A stretch of 64,000 nucleotides of DNA. Source: Galeruca laticollis (taxonomy: Eukaryota; Arthropoda; Insecta; Coleoptera; Chrysomelidae). The position numbers were made by a program, and so were the translations under genes. The stretch is taken from contig OY998175.1 in the NCBI GenBank assembly GCA_963921935.1, forward strand, positions 152,821,309 through 152,885,308, in the 5' to 3' direction. The stretch's first letter is position 1. Every line of letters starts with the position of its first letter. Below, one piece after another: positions 55,736-64,000 of the stretch. Under the pieces are notes generated by a model. That model was not told where the DNA came from. It searched no databases and saw only the letters and a program-made list of their open reading frames with translations.

Positions 55736-55891
55736 TTGTATATTTGTAGGTATTGTTAAATTTGTTTTCACATTTGTAATCTTTCACTTATATAAGCTTA
55801 AGCTACAGTGGATAAATGTATTTTTATTGGTGTATATTTATGTATTATTTATTGTGAATATTAGGATTTCCTATTTATCAATAAACTTACT

Positions 55892-56200
55892 TATCCAATG
55901 AATTCGGGATTGAAACAGGAGTCAGATAAGGCTCTTTGCTTTCACCAATACTATATCTCATGGATTGTGTGATGAAAAGAGTGTCAACTAGACCTACGGA
56001 GCTGCAATGGGCGGGACTGATGGATAGGCTGGAAGACGTCGATATTGCAGATGATTTGTGTATGGCTGATATGGAGGAGGTCAGTAGAAAAAGAAATTGG
56101 AGAAGAAAGCAGGAGCTGGGAAGAGATCAAGCAGTTGGCGCAAAACCGTATACGGTGGAAGGAATTCGTTGCAGCATTCAAGGGAATTAAGGAATTCAGT
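55892..56200 (+). pseudogene. LINE reverse transcriptase fragment, second half
   Basis: Reads NEFGIETGVRQGSLLSPILY then LQWAGLMDRLEDVDIADDLC: RT blocks with GVRQG and the catalytic ADD. It continues the piece ending at 47169. Downstream residues (KQELGRDQAVGAKPYTVEGI) look like the RT tail with errors. It soon fades. Confidence 0.75.
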
Positions 56201-56239
56201 CAAGTCAAGTCTTTCCGACTCTACGGAACTTTTTAAGAC

Positions 56240-56785
56240 AATGGGCATACTTAAAATTGTCTGACACTTGGTTTTTCCAAAATGATTTTAAATATTCAGT
56301 AAGAAATTGCTGGATTCTTCTGTAATATACCGTAAATATTTTTTCACTACTTGTTTTATGTATAAGTTCTTGTCAAATTTTCCGGCCTGAAAAATCAGTT
56401 CCTTCGTTCATGGATACCCAAAAAGATCCGATTTGTATATTATTCTGTAAACACTTTAATCTTTTCGTTGTATACCTGTTTGAATGTACCTTTCACTTGG
56501 CAAATTCTTATCACAACAATATTAGTTCATTGACATTGACTCAAAAGAAAATATACTAAATATTATCGCGCCTTCTCTATATTTATAATATCTTCTTTGT
56601 TCGTGGTATACAGTCTACACTGAAGCCAATTTATTTCCACACTATTGTAGTTTATTTACACCTTCAAGGCAGTTTTGTCTCCGCCCGCTCACATGAAATA
56701 CTCGCCTGGAGGAGATTTGAATCGACTTTAGTTCTTACAACCTGAACCGATATCTATAAATAAGATATTCCTGATAATATAACCA
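56240..56785. other. No gene seen
   Basis: AT-rich spacer without recognisable residues or repeats. Confidence 0.45.
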
Positions 56786-56789
56786 CTAG

Positions 56790-58505
56790 TAGTCTAAGAT
56801 CTGGTGCGTCAAAATATTCATGAATCTTAAATTTCTGCGGCGTGGTAAATAAGCTCCTGAATCGATGTAGAGCATTTTCTCTCATAGGACATATATATGG
56901 CACTACGGTCATTTTCCAGATAGAAGGGGGTGTAGAAATCTGGGAAAAAAGTGGACCCTTACCGTCTGTAAGCAACGGTAAGTCAAAGTATCCATTTTTT
57001 ATAAGCCGAGAAAAATAATGGCAGACAAAACTTTATGGCGGATTCGGAGGGGGGGGGGGATTGAAGTAAACCGGAAAAAAGTGGATTCTAACCGGATAAA
57101 CACAATAGCGATTTTCTTGTTACAACCTGTACTTTTATGGAAAAATAGTGGCAGACACCGCAGATTGGCAGTATGACGGTAATTTGAAATCAAGCGTGGG
57201 AGAATTCCCGAAAACTGCTGTAAAACAGTAAAGTATGTAAGTACTGAAAAACATTTCTACCGCTTGCCAAATAAAACGACGGCACAAACGTTATACAATA
57301 GTGGCAGACAATTTTGCCCCCAAAAGGGGTAAAAGTGCTTCGTGTGCTAATGGGATTATTACGAAACTGTATAATAAATTGAGTATAAATCTTTGTAAAG
57401 CGATATCCGCATTACATGCATTCACTGGCTGCGATTTCTTGTTAGCAGGAGAAAATTGGTCCATTCCGAAAGGTATAATCGTTGCAAAAATAGGAAACTG
57501 CAGTTTACAACTTGGGGATTATTACTCAATCACGTGACAATGACGTTTGCAACATAGCACTCAAGCAATTTGTTTGTGAACTGTATTATAAAAAACAAGT
57601 ATCGATTATGTAAGATATGCTATTTTTAAAAAAAACCTACGATCCCGATAACAACAAATTTTTTGTAAGAGCGCAATAATACTACCTCCGTATAAAATCG
57701 AACACATATTAAGAGCAGCATACGTTTCGAATATATGGCAAAATGCTCATAATCCGAATCTTGAGCCGGCAGATCCACTGCAAATTGGCAGGCAGGAACA
57801 AATCGAACGCCCGCAATTCCCATCTTCCATCGATGATATTGTTTTGCCAACGGACGAGGTTGAAGAAATAACTACAAGTACTTCAACATTTATATAAATT
57901 TACGTATTTCTTAAAGAATTTTTAAGAGCTTTATTGCTTTTTTCAACTTTTACAGATAAGGACAGTTTTGAATTGGCGTTAGAGAAAGAGTGTGGTTTTG
58001 GGGTCGTTATATGGAAGTTATTTGGCAAGCGGCACAACTTTTTTCAGTTTTTATTAACTTTATACTGTTTTACAGCAGTTTTCGGCAATTCTCCCACGCG
58101 TGATTTCAAATTACCGTCATACAGTCTGCGGTGTCTGCCTCTATTTTTCCATAAAAGTACATGTTGTAACAAGAAAATCGCACTTGAGTTTATTCGGTTA
58201 GGATCCACTTTTTTCCGGTTTACTTCAAACCCACCCGCCTCCGAAACCGCTATAAACTTTTTTTTACCACTATTTTTCTCGGTTTATAAAAATGGATGCT
58301 TTGACTTACCGTTGCTTCCAGACGGTTAGGATCCAGTTTTTTTCCCAGATTTCGACACCCCCCTCTCTCTCGAAAATGGCCGTTCTGCCATATATATGTC
58401 CTATGAGAGAAAATGCTCCACATCGACTTGGAGCTTATTTACTACGCGGCAGAAACTTAGGGTTCAGGAATTTTTGATGCGCCATATTCTAGAATCTAGA
58501 CTATA
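56790..58505. mobile_element. Element with ~490-bp terminal inverted repeats
   Basis: Arms 56790-57278 and 58010-58505 are reverse complements with scattered differences: GGTGCGTCAAAATATTCATG / TGATGCGCCATATTCTAG at the outside, CATATATATG, CCTATGAGAGAAAATGCT, and GCTTGCCAAATAA at the inside. A G10 run lies at 57046-57060 in the left arm only. The 730-bp core has a transposon-type protein remnant. The target duplication is not clear. Confidence 0.8.
57301..57896 (+). pseudogene. Transposon-associated protein remnant (HAFTGCD motif)
   Basis: The frame reads CKAISALHAFTGCDFLLAG; the LHAxTGCD motif is common in uncharacterised proteins carried by animal transposable elements. A further frame gives LPPYKIEHILRAAYVSNIWQ and PADPLQIGRQEQIERPQF, matching the usual downstream part of that family, ending in an acidic tail. 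No catalytic residues can be assigned. Broken by frameshifts near 57545 and 57680. Confidence 0.5.
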
Positions 58506-58682
58506 GGTATGTGGAGTATTTGTGAGATATTTTATAATCATAATTTCTTTCTATTTCCTTTAGTCACAAAATTAGAATGCTATTGGCTACTAATATTTCG
58601 TTAAAACATTGAAAAAAATAACTTTAAACATATTTCTATAAATATTTGCAGAACTGACAAAATTTAACATTTCTTTTTTTCA

Positions 58683-59078
58683 CTATTTCAGAAAGCAATT
58701 GTCTCCATGTGTGTTAGTGTAAATGAGCCACCCTAAAATATCGTATCTACTAAAATTCCGTGAACAACACACTTTTTGTAAGTATGACATCACTGCAGGA
58801 GTTTCGAGACGGCTTTGAGACGTGATGACGCGTTCGCTGGTCGATATGTCGGGCGTAGTCGACGGACAGAACGACGCCAGTGGCTTCGACTCAATTCGAT
58901 GCGTGTTCTCAGACGGCAATTCCAGGGGGTCATTAAGAAATGTATGGCCTGGAGTGTCCTGCGTTCTGGCCTTCCGCAGGATTAAGGTCGTATTAGGTTT
59001 GTTTGATGGAGGCGTTTTATTAGTTTGACTAGACTTTGTATACATCTTGCGGTTTTCCTGTAATAAAATCAACGCCAA
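58683..59078 (-). CDS. Unrecognised ORF, 131 codons
   Basis: A minus-strand frame with higher GC than its surroundings. It contains NKPNTTLILRKARTQDTPGH and SENTHRIESKPLASFCPSTT, rich in Thr/Ser/Pro. No domain recognised. It could be an exon of a real gene or part of an unknown element; an opposite frame exists in the same place. Confidence 0.3.
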   Translation of the reverse strand: MALILLQENRKMYTKSSQTNKTPPSNKPNTTLILRKARTQDTPGHTFLNDPLELPSENTHRIESKPLASFCPSTTPDISTSERVITSQSRLETPAVMSYLQKVCCSRNFSRYDILGWLIYTNTHGDNCFLK

Positions 59079-59099
59079 ACTAACTAATTAGCATTTCTT

Positions 59100-59720
59100 T
59101 TCGGGATAGAACTTATTGTTCTCACTTTTATTTTATTTTAAGGCTTTCAAGTTTATTTTATCCTTCTAAATATAATTAATATATTCATTTTTAACTAATT
59201 TAAGAATATAAATTATCTTCTTTTGGAAACCTGATTTAAATAACAAAGTTTTACTAAGTGCACAATTCGAAGACAAAAACGTTTTTGACAATTAGATTAA
59301 AACAGGATCCATCAGCTACTTCACTAGATAAATTATATAAAAAACAATTGAAGAAGATTATCAATTACTGTGAAGATAAACATAGAGCAATGGTAAACCA
59401 TAGTAAACTTGTAGTGAAAATTCCAACAAAACTATTCTTAGTTTTTAATCTTCCTGTACAAATCTTATGTTCTATAAAATTGGTTTATGTTATTTATTGT
59501 TATGGATCAGGGTTTTCATTACATTGGGTAGTTAGTTTAGGCAACTATATATTCACTCTTGAGTAATGTACATAGCTACCTGCACAACATCGCGTGTACC
59601 GTGTACGTACCCATCATTCAACGATACTAAACCCATAGAGAAAGTAACTATCATATACATTTTATTTATTACGTATATGGCAGTGATATGGAAGAGACAA
59701 GTCACTGGTATATGGTCATT
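59100..59720. other. No gene seen
   Basis: A 102-codon frame (59258-59566, plus) has no recognisable features and is probably chance. Confidence 0.4.
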
Positions 59721-59722
59721 AT

Positions 59723-59756
59723 CTTAGACAAGGAAAGACGTCTTTCCTTGTCTAAG
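59723..59756. repeat. Perfect 34-bp palindrome
   Basis: CTTAGACAAGGAAAGAC is followed immediately by its exact reverse complement. A second smaller hairpin (CACGGACTT-A-AAGTCCGTG) lies at about 59803-59822. Confidence 0.9.
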
Positions 59757-59863
59757 GCCATTATATTATTTGTCTATGAATAAACCCTACTGGGTTACTT
59801 ACACGGACTTAAAGTCCGTGGTTACTTATTTTCTTTTAACTCGCTCAAGTCGGACGAATAGGA

Positions 59864-59886
59864 CCTAACCTAACCTAACCTAACCT
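59864..59886 (-). repeat. Interstitial telomeric-type repeats (TTAGG)n
   Basis: CCTAA occurs four times in perfect tandem, equal to TTAGG on the minus strand, the common insect telomere unit. The tract is short and internal. Confidence 0.8.
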
Positions 59887-59889
59887 TTT

Positions 59890-62080
59890 TATTTAATTTC
59901 ATGGTTTATCGTGTCTTTGGAAAGTGTATTTTTACGATTTTGTATCATTTTTTTTTAATTTTGAAGTGGTGGTTTATTAATAACTTCTCTAATTCTCAAT
60001 CTAGAAATTCTATAAATACGAAGCACGTTATTTCAGTGTAAATACAAAACTTTTGGATTCGGGTTTTAATGTATAAATTTTAAGTAAGATTTCAAATTAT
60101 ATTGCTTATTTAAATATTAAAGATTGTTAAAGGTTACCTACTCTAAAAGCTTGGGAAGAAATTATAAAAATAAATACTTTAACAGCCCACTAAGTACGAG
60201 AAACATTTTGCTTCACAATAAAGTTTTGACACATACTCAGAAAAAATAATAATCTGAAAAAAACAAAAAAGTGCACTGGACTCATGAGGATATTTCTGTA
60301 GCTTTTACTATCCCCTTCCAACATTATCAACCTTAATACGTTGGGCCTCTAGACTAAGCCTTGGTCGGGGAATTCTCAAGTAAGTACTATTGATGATTCA
60401 GCTTTCTGGTGAAGATAAGAAAGATTTTTAAAAAATTGTAATCTTACGGTTTGAAGAAGTCACAGTAATAGTCTGGTTCACAAGTCCTATTTTCCTCAGA
60501 ACCTAAACCGGACCACTGAAAATTATGATTTTAGTCTCATTCGATTTGGAATGGCATCTAGAACATTCAATCAGAGTTGCAAGAGGGGCCGAAAAAAAAT
60601 GCAAAAGTTATAAACAATAAATAAAAAATAAGGGTTTGGTTTTTTTGAAATATTTCAAAAACTATTTGAGATAATCGAAATTTGAAAGAAGATCCTTAAA
60701 GAGCAGGAAAGTTCCTAAAAAAAGTCCTACCTCCCGGAACTGTACCGACAATCCTTATAATTTTCATTTAGCGGCGAAAATAACGTAAAAGCGCGTGGTT
60801 CGGCTGCCGAGCGCAACTCACCAATCTGACACATCAACTAAAAAAATTATTTTAACTGATTAAATATTAATATTATGGAATAAAAAAATTTGGCTACTAA
60901 GTATACATATTAATAAACAATAATCCGTAAAAAAATTTTATCACAATTTTATTATTAATTATGCTTTTGTTAATTAGTTAATTTTCACCATTTTATTGTT
61001 AACATAAAAACGCTGATTATTTCAAAACAAGAAATCTAGAATTTATTTTTTATTTTTTGGAGCTAATCTTAAAAGAGTTCCCTATTGGAAAAATTCAAAA
61101 ATTTTGATTTTTCACTTTATTATTAACAATGAAAGGCATTAAAAAATGAATTATATAAATAAAGCCATCAGGGAATTTTTTTCCAATTATTGTTAATATT
61201 ATGTTTTCTTATTGATGAAAACCATATGACAATATTTTTTTTTATTTTTAACTACCATTATTTAAATAATAATTGTTATAAACAAATGCATTGTTTATAA
61301 GATTTTTGAAAACTTATTTGGAATTTCATCCTTGATGAAAATAATGATTATTAAAAAAATCGTTTCTTGAAAAAATTTTTTTATTAACAAAAAACGCACT
61401 TGTTAATTAACAATTTTTTTTGTTACTAAATATCAATATTGAGGAACCATTTTTTTTAAAATCATTATTTATTATGTTCTTTCGTAATATTAAAAAAAAA
61501 TGTTTTATTAATTTTTCATTTGTTTATTAAACAAATAATTTGTTACAAACAAATGCATTTATACGAAATATTTTTTTAAATACTAAAAAATATTACAAAA
61601 ACAACCATATATAATGTTTTATATGAAATTTTTTTTTATATTTATTATATAATTTTTAAATATATAGTACTTTTGGACTTGTAGGTTTCTTTCTGTTTTC
61701 ACTTATTGTTATTAAAATAACTTATAAACTATTAAAGATACGACAAAAACCCTTTAAGACTTTTTTGTTCGTTATTAATTATTAAACAAATTGAGCTCTG
61801 GAACGAACCTCTAACTCAATTGTTTATTAAGTTTTTTTATTGTTATTCATTAAATTCACCCGAATTTTACTTTTTTTTACTTTTCAATTCAAATATCTTA
61901 TAAATTAATGAACATATGATAAGAACATTTCAAGACTTTTTTGTTCTTTGTTAATAAATGAACAAATTGAACTTTGAAACCAAGTTTTAACGTTATTATT
62001 TAAAAAATTATGAATATTAATATTTAAATTGTTTTTTCTTTATGTTACTTTCTTATTATACGCCTGATTACCTTATATTC
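59890..62080. other. AT-rich, gene-poor region
   Basis: Very AT-rich from about 60840, with many T runs. A pair of diverged tandem units (about 61725-61810 and 61900-61990) share AAGACTTTTTTGTTC and AAACAAATTGA. No coding content. Confidence 0.5.
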
Positions 62081-62089
62081 AAGTTATTA

Positions 62090-63197
62090 GCTTCAAACTT
62101 CAATGCCGTTGACAGGGCATCCACTAGAGCTTGGGACGGACCAAGCGCAGCGCTCTTTGCAACTCCTGATCTCTTAAGCCGTCTATGAATGCCTGGACAG
62201 CTAGGCATTCCAAAATGCTTCCGTTTGCTGAAGAATATACAAAGCGGACCATTCTTGCAACCTCCGCTTCAAACTCCTGGATAGATTCACCAGATTTCTG
62301 CCTCCTGTTTTTAAGCCGGTACTGGTAGACTTGTTCTAGGTGCGCTTTTGGCCATACCTCATCTCCAGGCGCTTCACCAGTTGGTCGAAGTCTTCAGACT
62401 CGTCGGTATGTAGGGTTTGCAGGACATCAAGAGCATCACCTCGTAGGGCAACTGTCAGAGCTACCGCCTTTTCTCTGGAGGACCATCCATTTGCGCTGGC
62501 CGCTGTGTTGAATTGCTTGAGGTAGTTGGGCCAGGAAGTTGTGCCGTCGAAGGTTGGTGGCTTCAATCTTACCTTGGTCTCTTCTGCTGTGTTGGACTCC
62601 TGACGCAGTTCACCCCTTGACGGCTGGTGGCAGAATCGTTCTTCCACCGCATGGAACTTGATTTCGAGGGTCGACAAGCTACTCTCTAACTTCTCTACCT
62701 GTGGATTGGGCTCTCCCTCTCTGCATACGGGCCCTGGTGGATGGGAGACGATATCTTGCAGCTTTTTCATCTCTTCTTCGATGCCGGCTGTTCTCCCTTC
62801 TTGTTGAGACACCTTCGGAGAGATCTCGTCACGCTGGCTAAACATCTCGGCGGACAGGCTGGATATCTCCATGGACAAACTGGACACCTTCTGAAAGAGT
62901 TCATCGGAGAGGCTGGACATCTTTTGAGATAGTTCGTCGCGCTGGCTGAACATCTTTTGGGATATTTCTGTGGACAGGTTGGACATCTGCGAGATTTCGT
63001 CTCGGATGAGGGTCATGGTCTTCATGGAGGGATCTTCAAACTCCACAGTCTCAGGATCAAAATACCCTGACTTTCATAAGGACCTTTCAATCGTGCCAGT
63101 AATACCGCATTGGGACCCGTCGTGTCCAAATCAAGTTCTTCCAGCTCTCTTCTCAATTCTGTAACTAACAAACTGGCTTATTTTCTTCCCGGACATC
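62090..63197 (-). pseudogene. Gypsy gag: SAP domain, coiled coil, capsid
   Basis: The start MSGKKISQ is followed, across frameshifts, by TELRRELEELDLDTTGPNA, which fits a SAP motif. Residues 1-110 of the 63046-62336 frame are a coiled coil with repeated SQRDELSQKMSSLSDEL units. Then PPTFDGTTSWPNYLKQFNTA and ALTVALRGDALDVLQTL, RLEMRYGQ give the capsid, and after a shift at 62336 FIDGLRDQELQRALRL. Downstream pol is missing. Confidence 0.8.
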
Positions 63198-63214
63198 TTG
63201 AAATCTTCACCCCC

Positions 63215-63229
63215 ACACCTGATACCAGT
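63215..63229 (-). other. Gypsy primer-binding site
   Basis: Just downstream of the LTR on the minus strand: CTGGTATCAGGTGTGGGGG, a TGGTATCAG-type primer-binding site. Confidence 0.55.
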
Positions 63230-63493
63230 TGTAATACGAGCGAGGGTTAAAACAATTTATTTCTACTAAACTACAAACAATTCAACGAACTAAACAACAA
63301 CTAAAAAGGATATTTACATTGAGAAATATGTTTTTGAAATATTTCCAAACGTCACATTTCCTCCCCTTTCAAATTCCCCTAGCCGTCCTCCCTTTTTCTT
63401 GTCAGTCCTCCTCTTTATGTCAGCTACCCTATTCTAGGTTATGTCGCTGTCATATTAGTCCGAGGCCTGTTACTATGTAGATATTCCATTACA
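63230..63493 (-). repeat. Short Gypsy LTR
   Basis: 264 bp bounded by TGTAAT and ATTACA, placed directly upstream of the gag. No partner LTR in the window; boundaries rest on the TG/CA ends and the adjacent primer-binding site. Confidence 0.6.
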
Positions 63494-63529
63494 ATACATA
63501 TTACGTGATGTGAAGTTATTATTTCAATA

Positions 63530-63770
63530 AAATTTACTTTCTCGACCCTTAACTCGTGGAATCTACTCATATTACTGTTTTAAATGAAACTAACTGTTTC
63601 TATATATTTCGCCACAATATTTAAAAAATGTTAAAAACTTCTAAGACATTCGATATTAAATATATTCTGACGATGATATTTAATATCGAAACAATTGTCA
63701 ATTTATTACAAGTTTTTAACATTTTTTCAATATATTGTGGAATTATCTAGAGACAGATAGTTTAATTTTA
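63530..63770 (+). mobile_element. Penelope-like terminal repeat fragment
   Basis: Matches the terminal repeat of the element at 29440-30310 (GTGGAATCTACTCATATTA, CGAAACAATTGTC) on both strands, forming an inverted pair around CTGACGA. No endonuclease is left. Confidence 0.7.
63657..63705 (+). ncRNA. Hammerhead-like ribozyme motif (third copy)
   Basis: CTGACGA (63667-63673), a short GATAT/ATATC stem, GAAAC-AATT-GTC, and ATT/AAT pairing outside, as in the two copies near 29.5 and 30.2 kb. Confidence 0.5.
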
Positions 63771-64000
63771 TAACTATATATACTCCTACTTATAACTATT
63801 TTAACTTTTATCCTACCATTCTAAAATTCAGCCTTTAAAACTAGTTTGTAACAAAATAATAATATAGTTCTCAGACCAAACTTTTGACTTTTCAATCCGA
63901 TGTAAGATTTAAGCAAATAAGCAATCCTGGTAGGGTGTATTATCATTGCCAATCATTAACATACCATGTGTTAAACATCACATGTGCATCACAGATTAAA

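Larger units (their letters stand above)
47170..55891 (+). mobile_element. LINE inserted in another LINE, itself split by Gypsy
   Basis: Flanked by TATCCAATGAATT (47157-47169 and 55892-55904), a 13-bp target duplication. Order: endonuclease piece (47205-47355), an unidentified insert (47360-48540), ORF2 linker and RT (48541-49541), Gypsy (49542-53893), rest of RT (53898-54837), an ~810-bp tandem-repeat element, ORF2 C-terminus (about 55650-55722), and a 3' end with ATCAATAAACTTACT. CR1/Jockey-like in its RT. Confidence 0.8.
62081..63493 (-). mobile_element. 5' end of a second Gypsy family, truncated
   Basis: On the minus strand: LTR (63493-63230), primer-binding site, gag N-terminus, coiled coil, capsid. 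It stops abruptly at about 62081 in AT-rich DNA. Gag layout matches the 49.5-53.9 kb element, but the sequence is clearly different and more GC-rich. Confidence 0.8.

Noticed and set aside
59258..59566. 102-codon ORF
   Set aside because: A hydrophobic second half is typical of random AT-rich translation; no motif.

Overview
The window is AT-rich nuclear DNA from an arthropod, most likely an insect. Support for this comes from Jockey-, Penelope-, mariner-, piggyBac-, hAT-, P/THAP- and Crypton-type elements with GT-AG introns, a short TTAGG-type telomeric repeat tract, and no bacterial-style genes. I see no confident host gene. Almost every recognisable coding stretch belongs to a transposable element, and most are broken. 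The species cannot be named from the sequence.

Layout. 1-1.9 kb: Jockey-like LINE remnant. 2.55-9.66 kb: two Ty3/Gypsy pieces fused head to head, with the LTRs at the outer ends pointing in opposite directions. 10.8-16.8 kb: a GC-richer LTR-like sequence split by two hAT insertions, one (13187-16656) with an apparently intact intron-containing transposase, the other carrying a nested P-type MITE. 16.97-20.94 kb: a 4 kb DNA transposon with 32-bp terminal inverted repeats (TIRs), whose gene starts with tandemly duplicated 90-nt exons. 21.8-26.3 kb: a 4.45 kb P-like transposon encoding a THAP transposase; the 495-bp element at 11.4 kb has the same ends. 29.4-31.3 kb: a truncated Penelope-like element with GIY-YIG endonuclease and hammerhead-like motifs, then an I-type LINE RNase H tail. 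33.06-35.31 kb: a mariner with ~415-bp TIRs. 35.4-44.6 kb: a patchwork of hAT fragments in three copies, a deleted piggyBac, two mariner pieces and a Crypton with a tRNA-like sequence in its intron. 46.9-56.2 kb: a three-level nest, in which a LINE RT is split by a second LINE (13-bp target duplication) that is itself split by a Gypsy element (4-bp target duplication). 56.8-58.5 kb: an element with ~490-bp TIRs. 59.7-62 kb: palindrome, telomeric repeats and AT-rich DNA. 62.1-63.5 kb: 5' end of a second Gypsy family. 63.5-63.8 kb: another Penelope fragment.

The most interesting system is the Gypsy family present in three pieces (2996-4310 minus, 4311-9659 plus, 49542-53893 minus). Its gag begins with a SAP domain and a long coiled coil. 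Its pol runs protease-RT-RNase H-integrase and then continues in frame into a macro domain of the OARD1/TARG1 type followed by a CCCH zinc finger, ending just inside the 3' LTR. I know of no standard Ty3/Gypsy lineage with that tail. It suggests ADP-ribose binding or removal as part of the element's life cycle, although the catalytic aspartate loop looks shortened.
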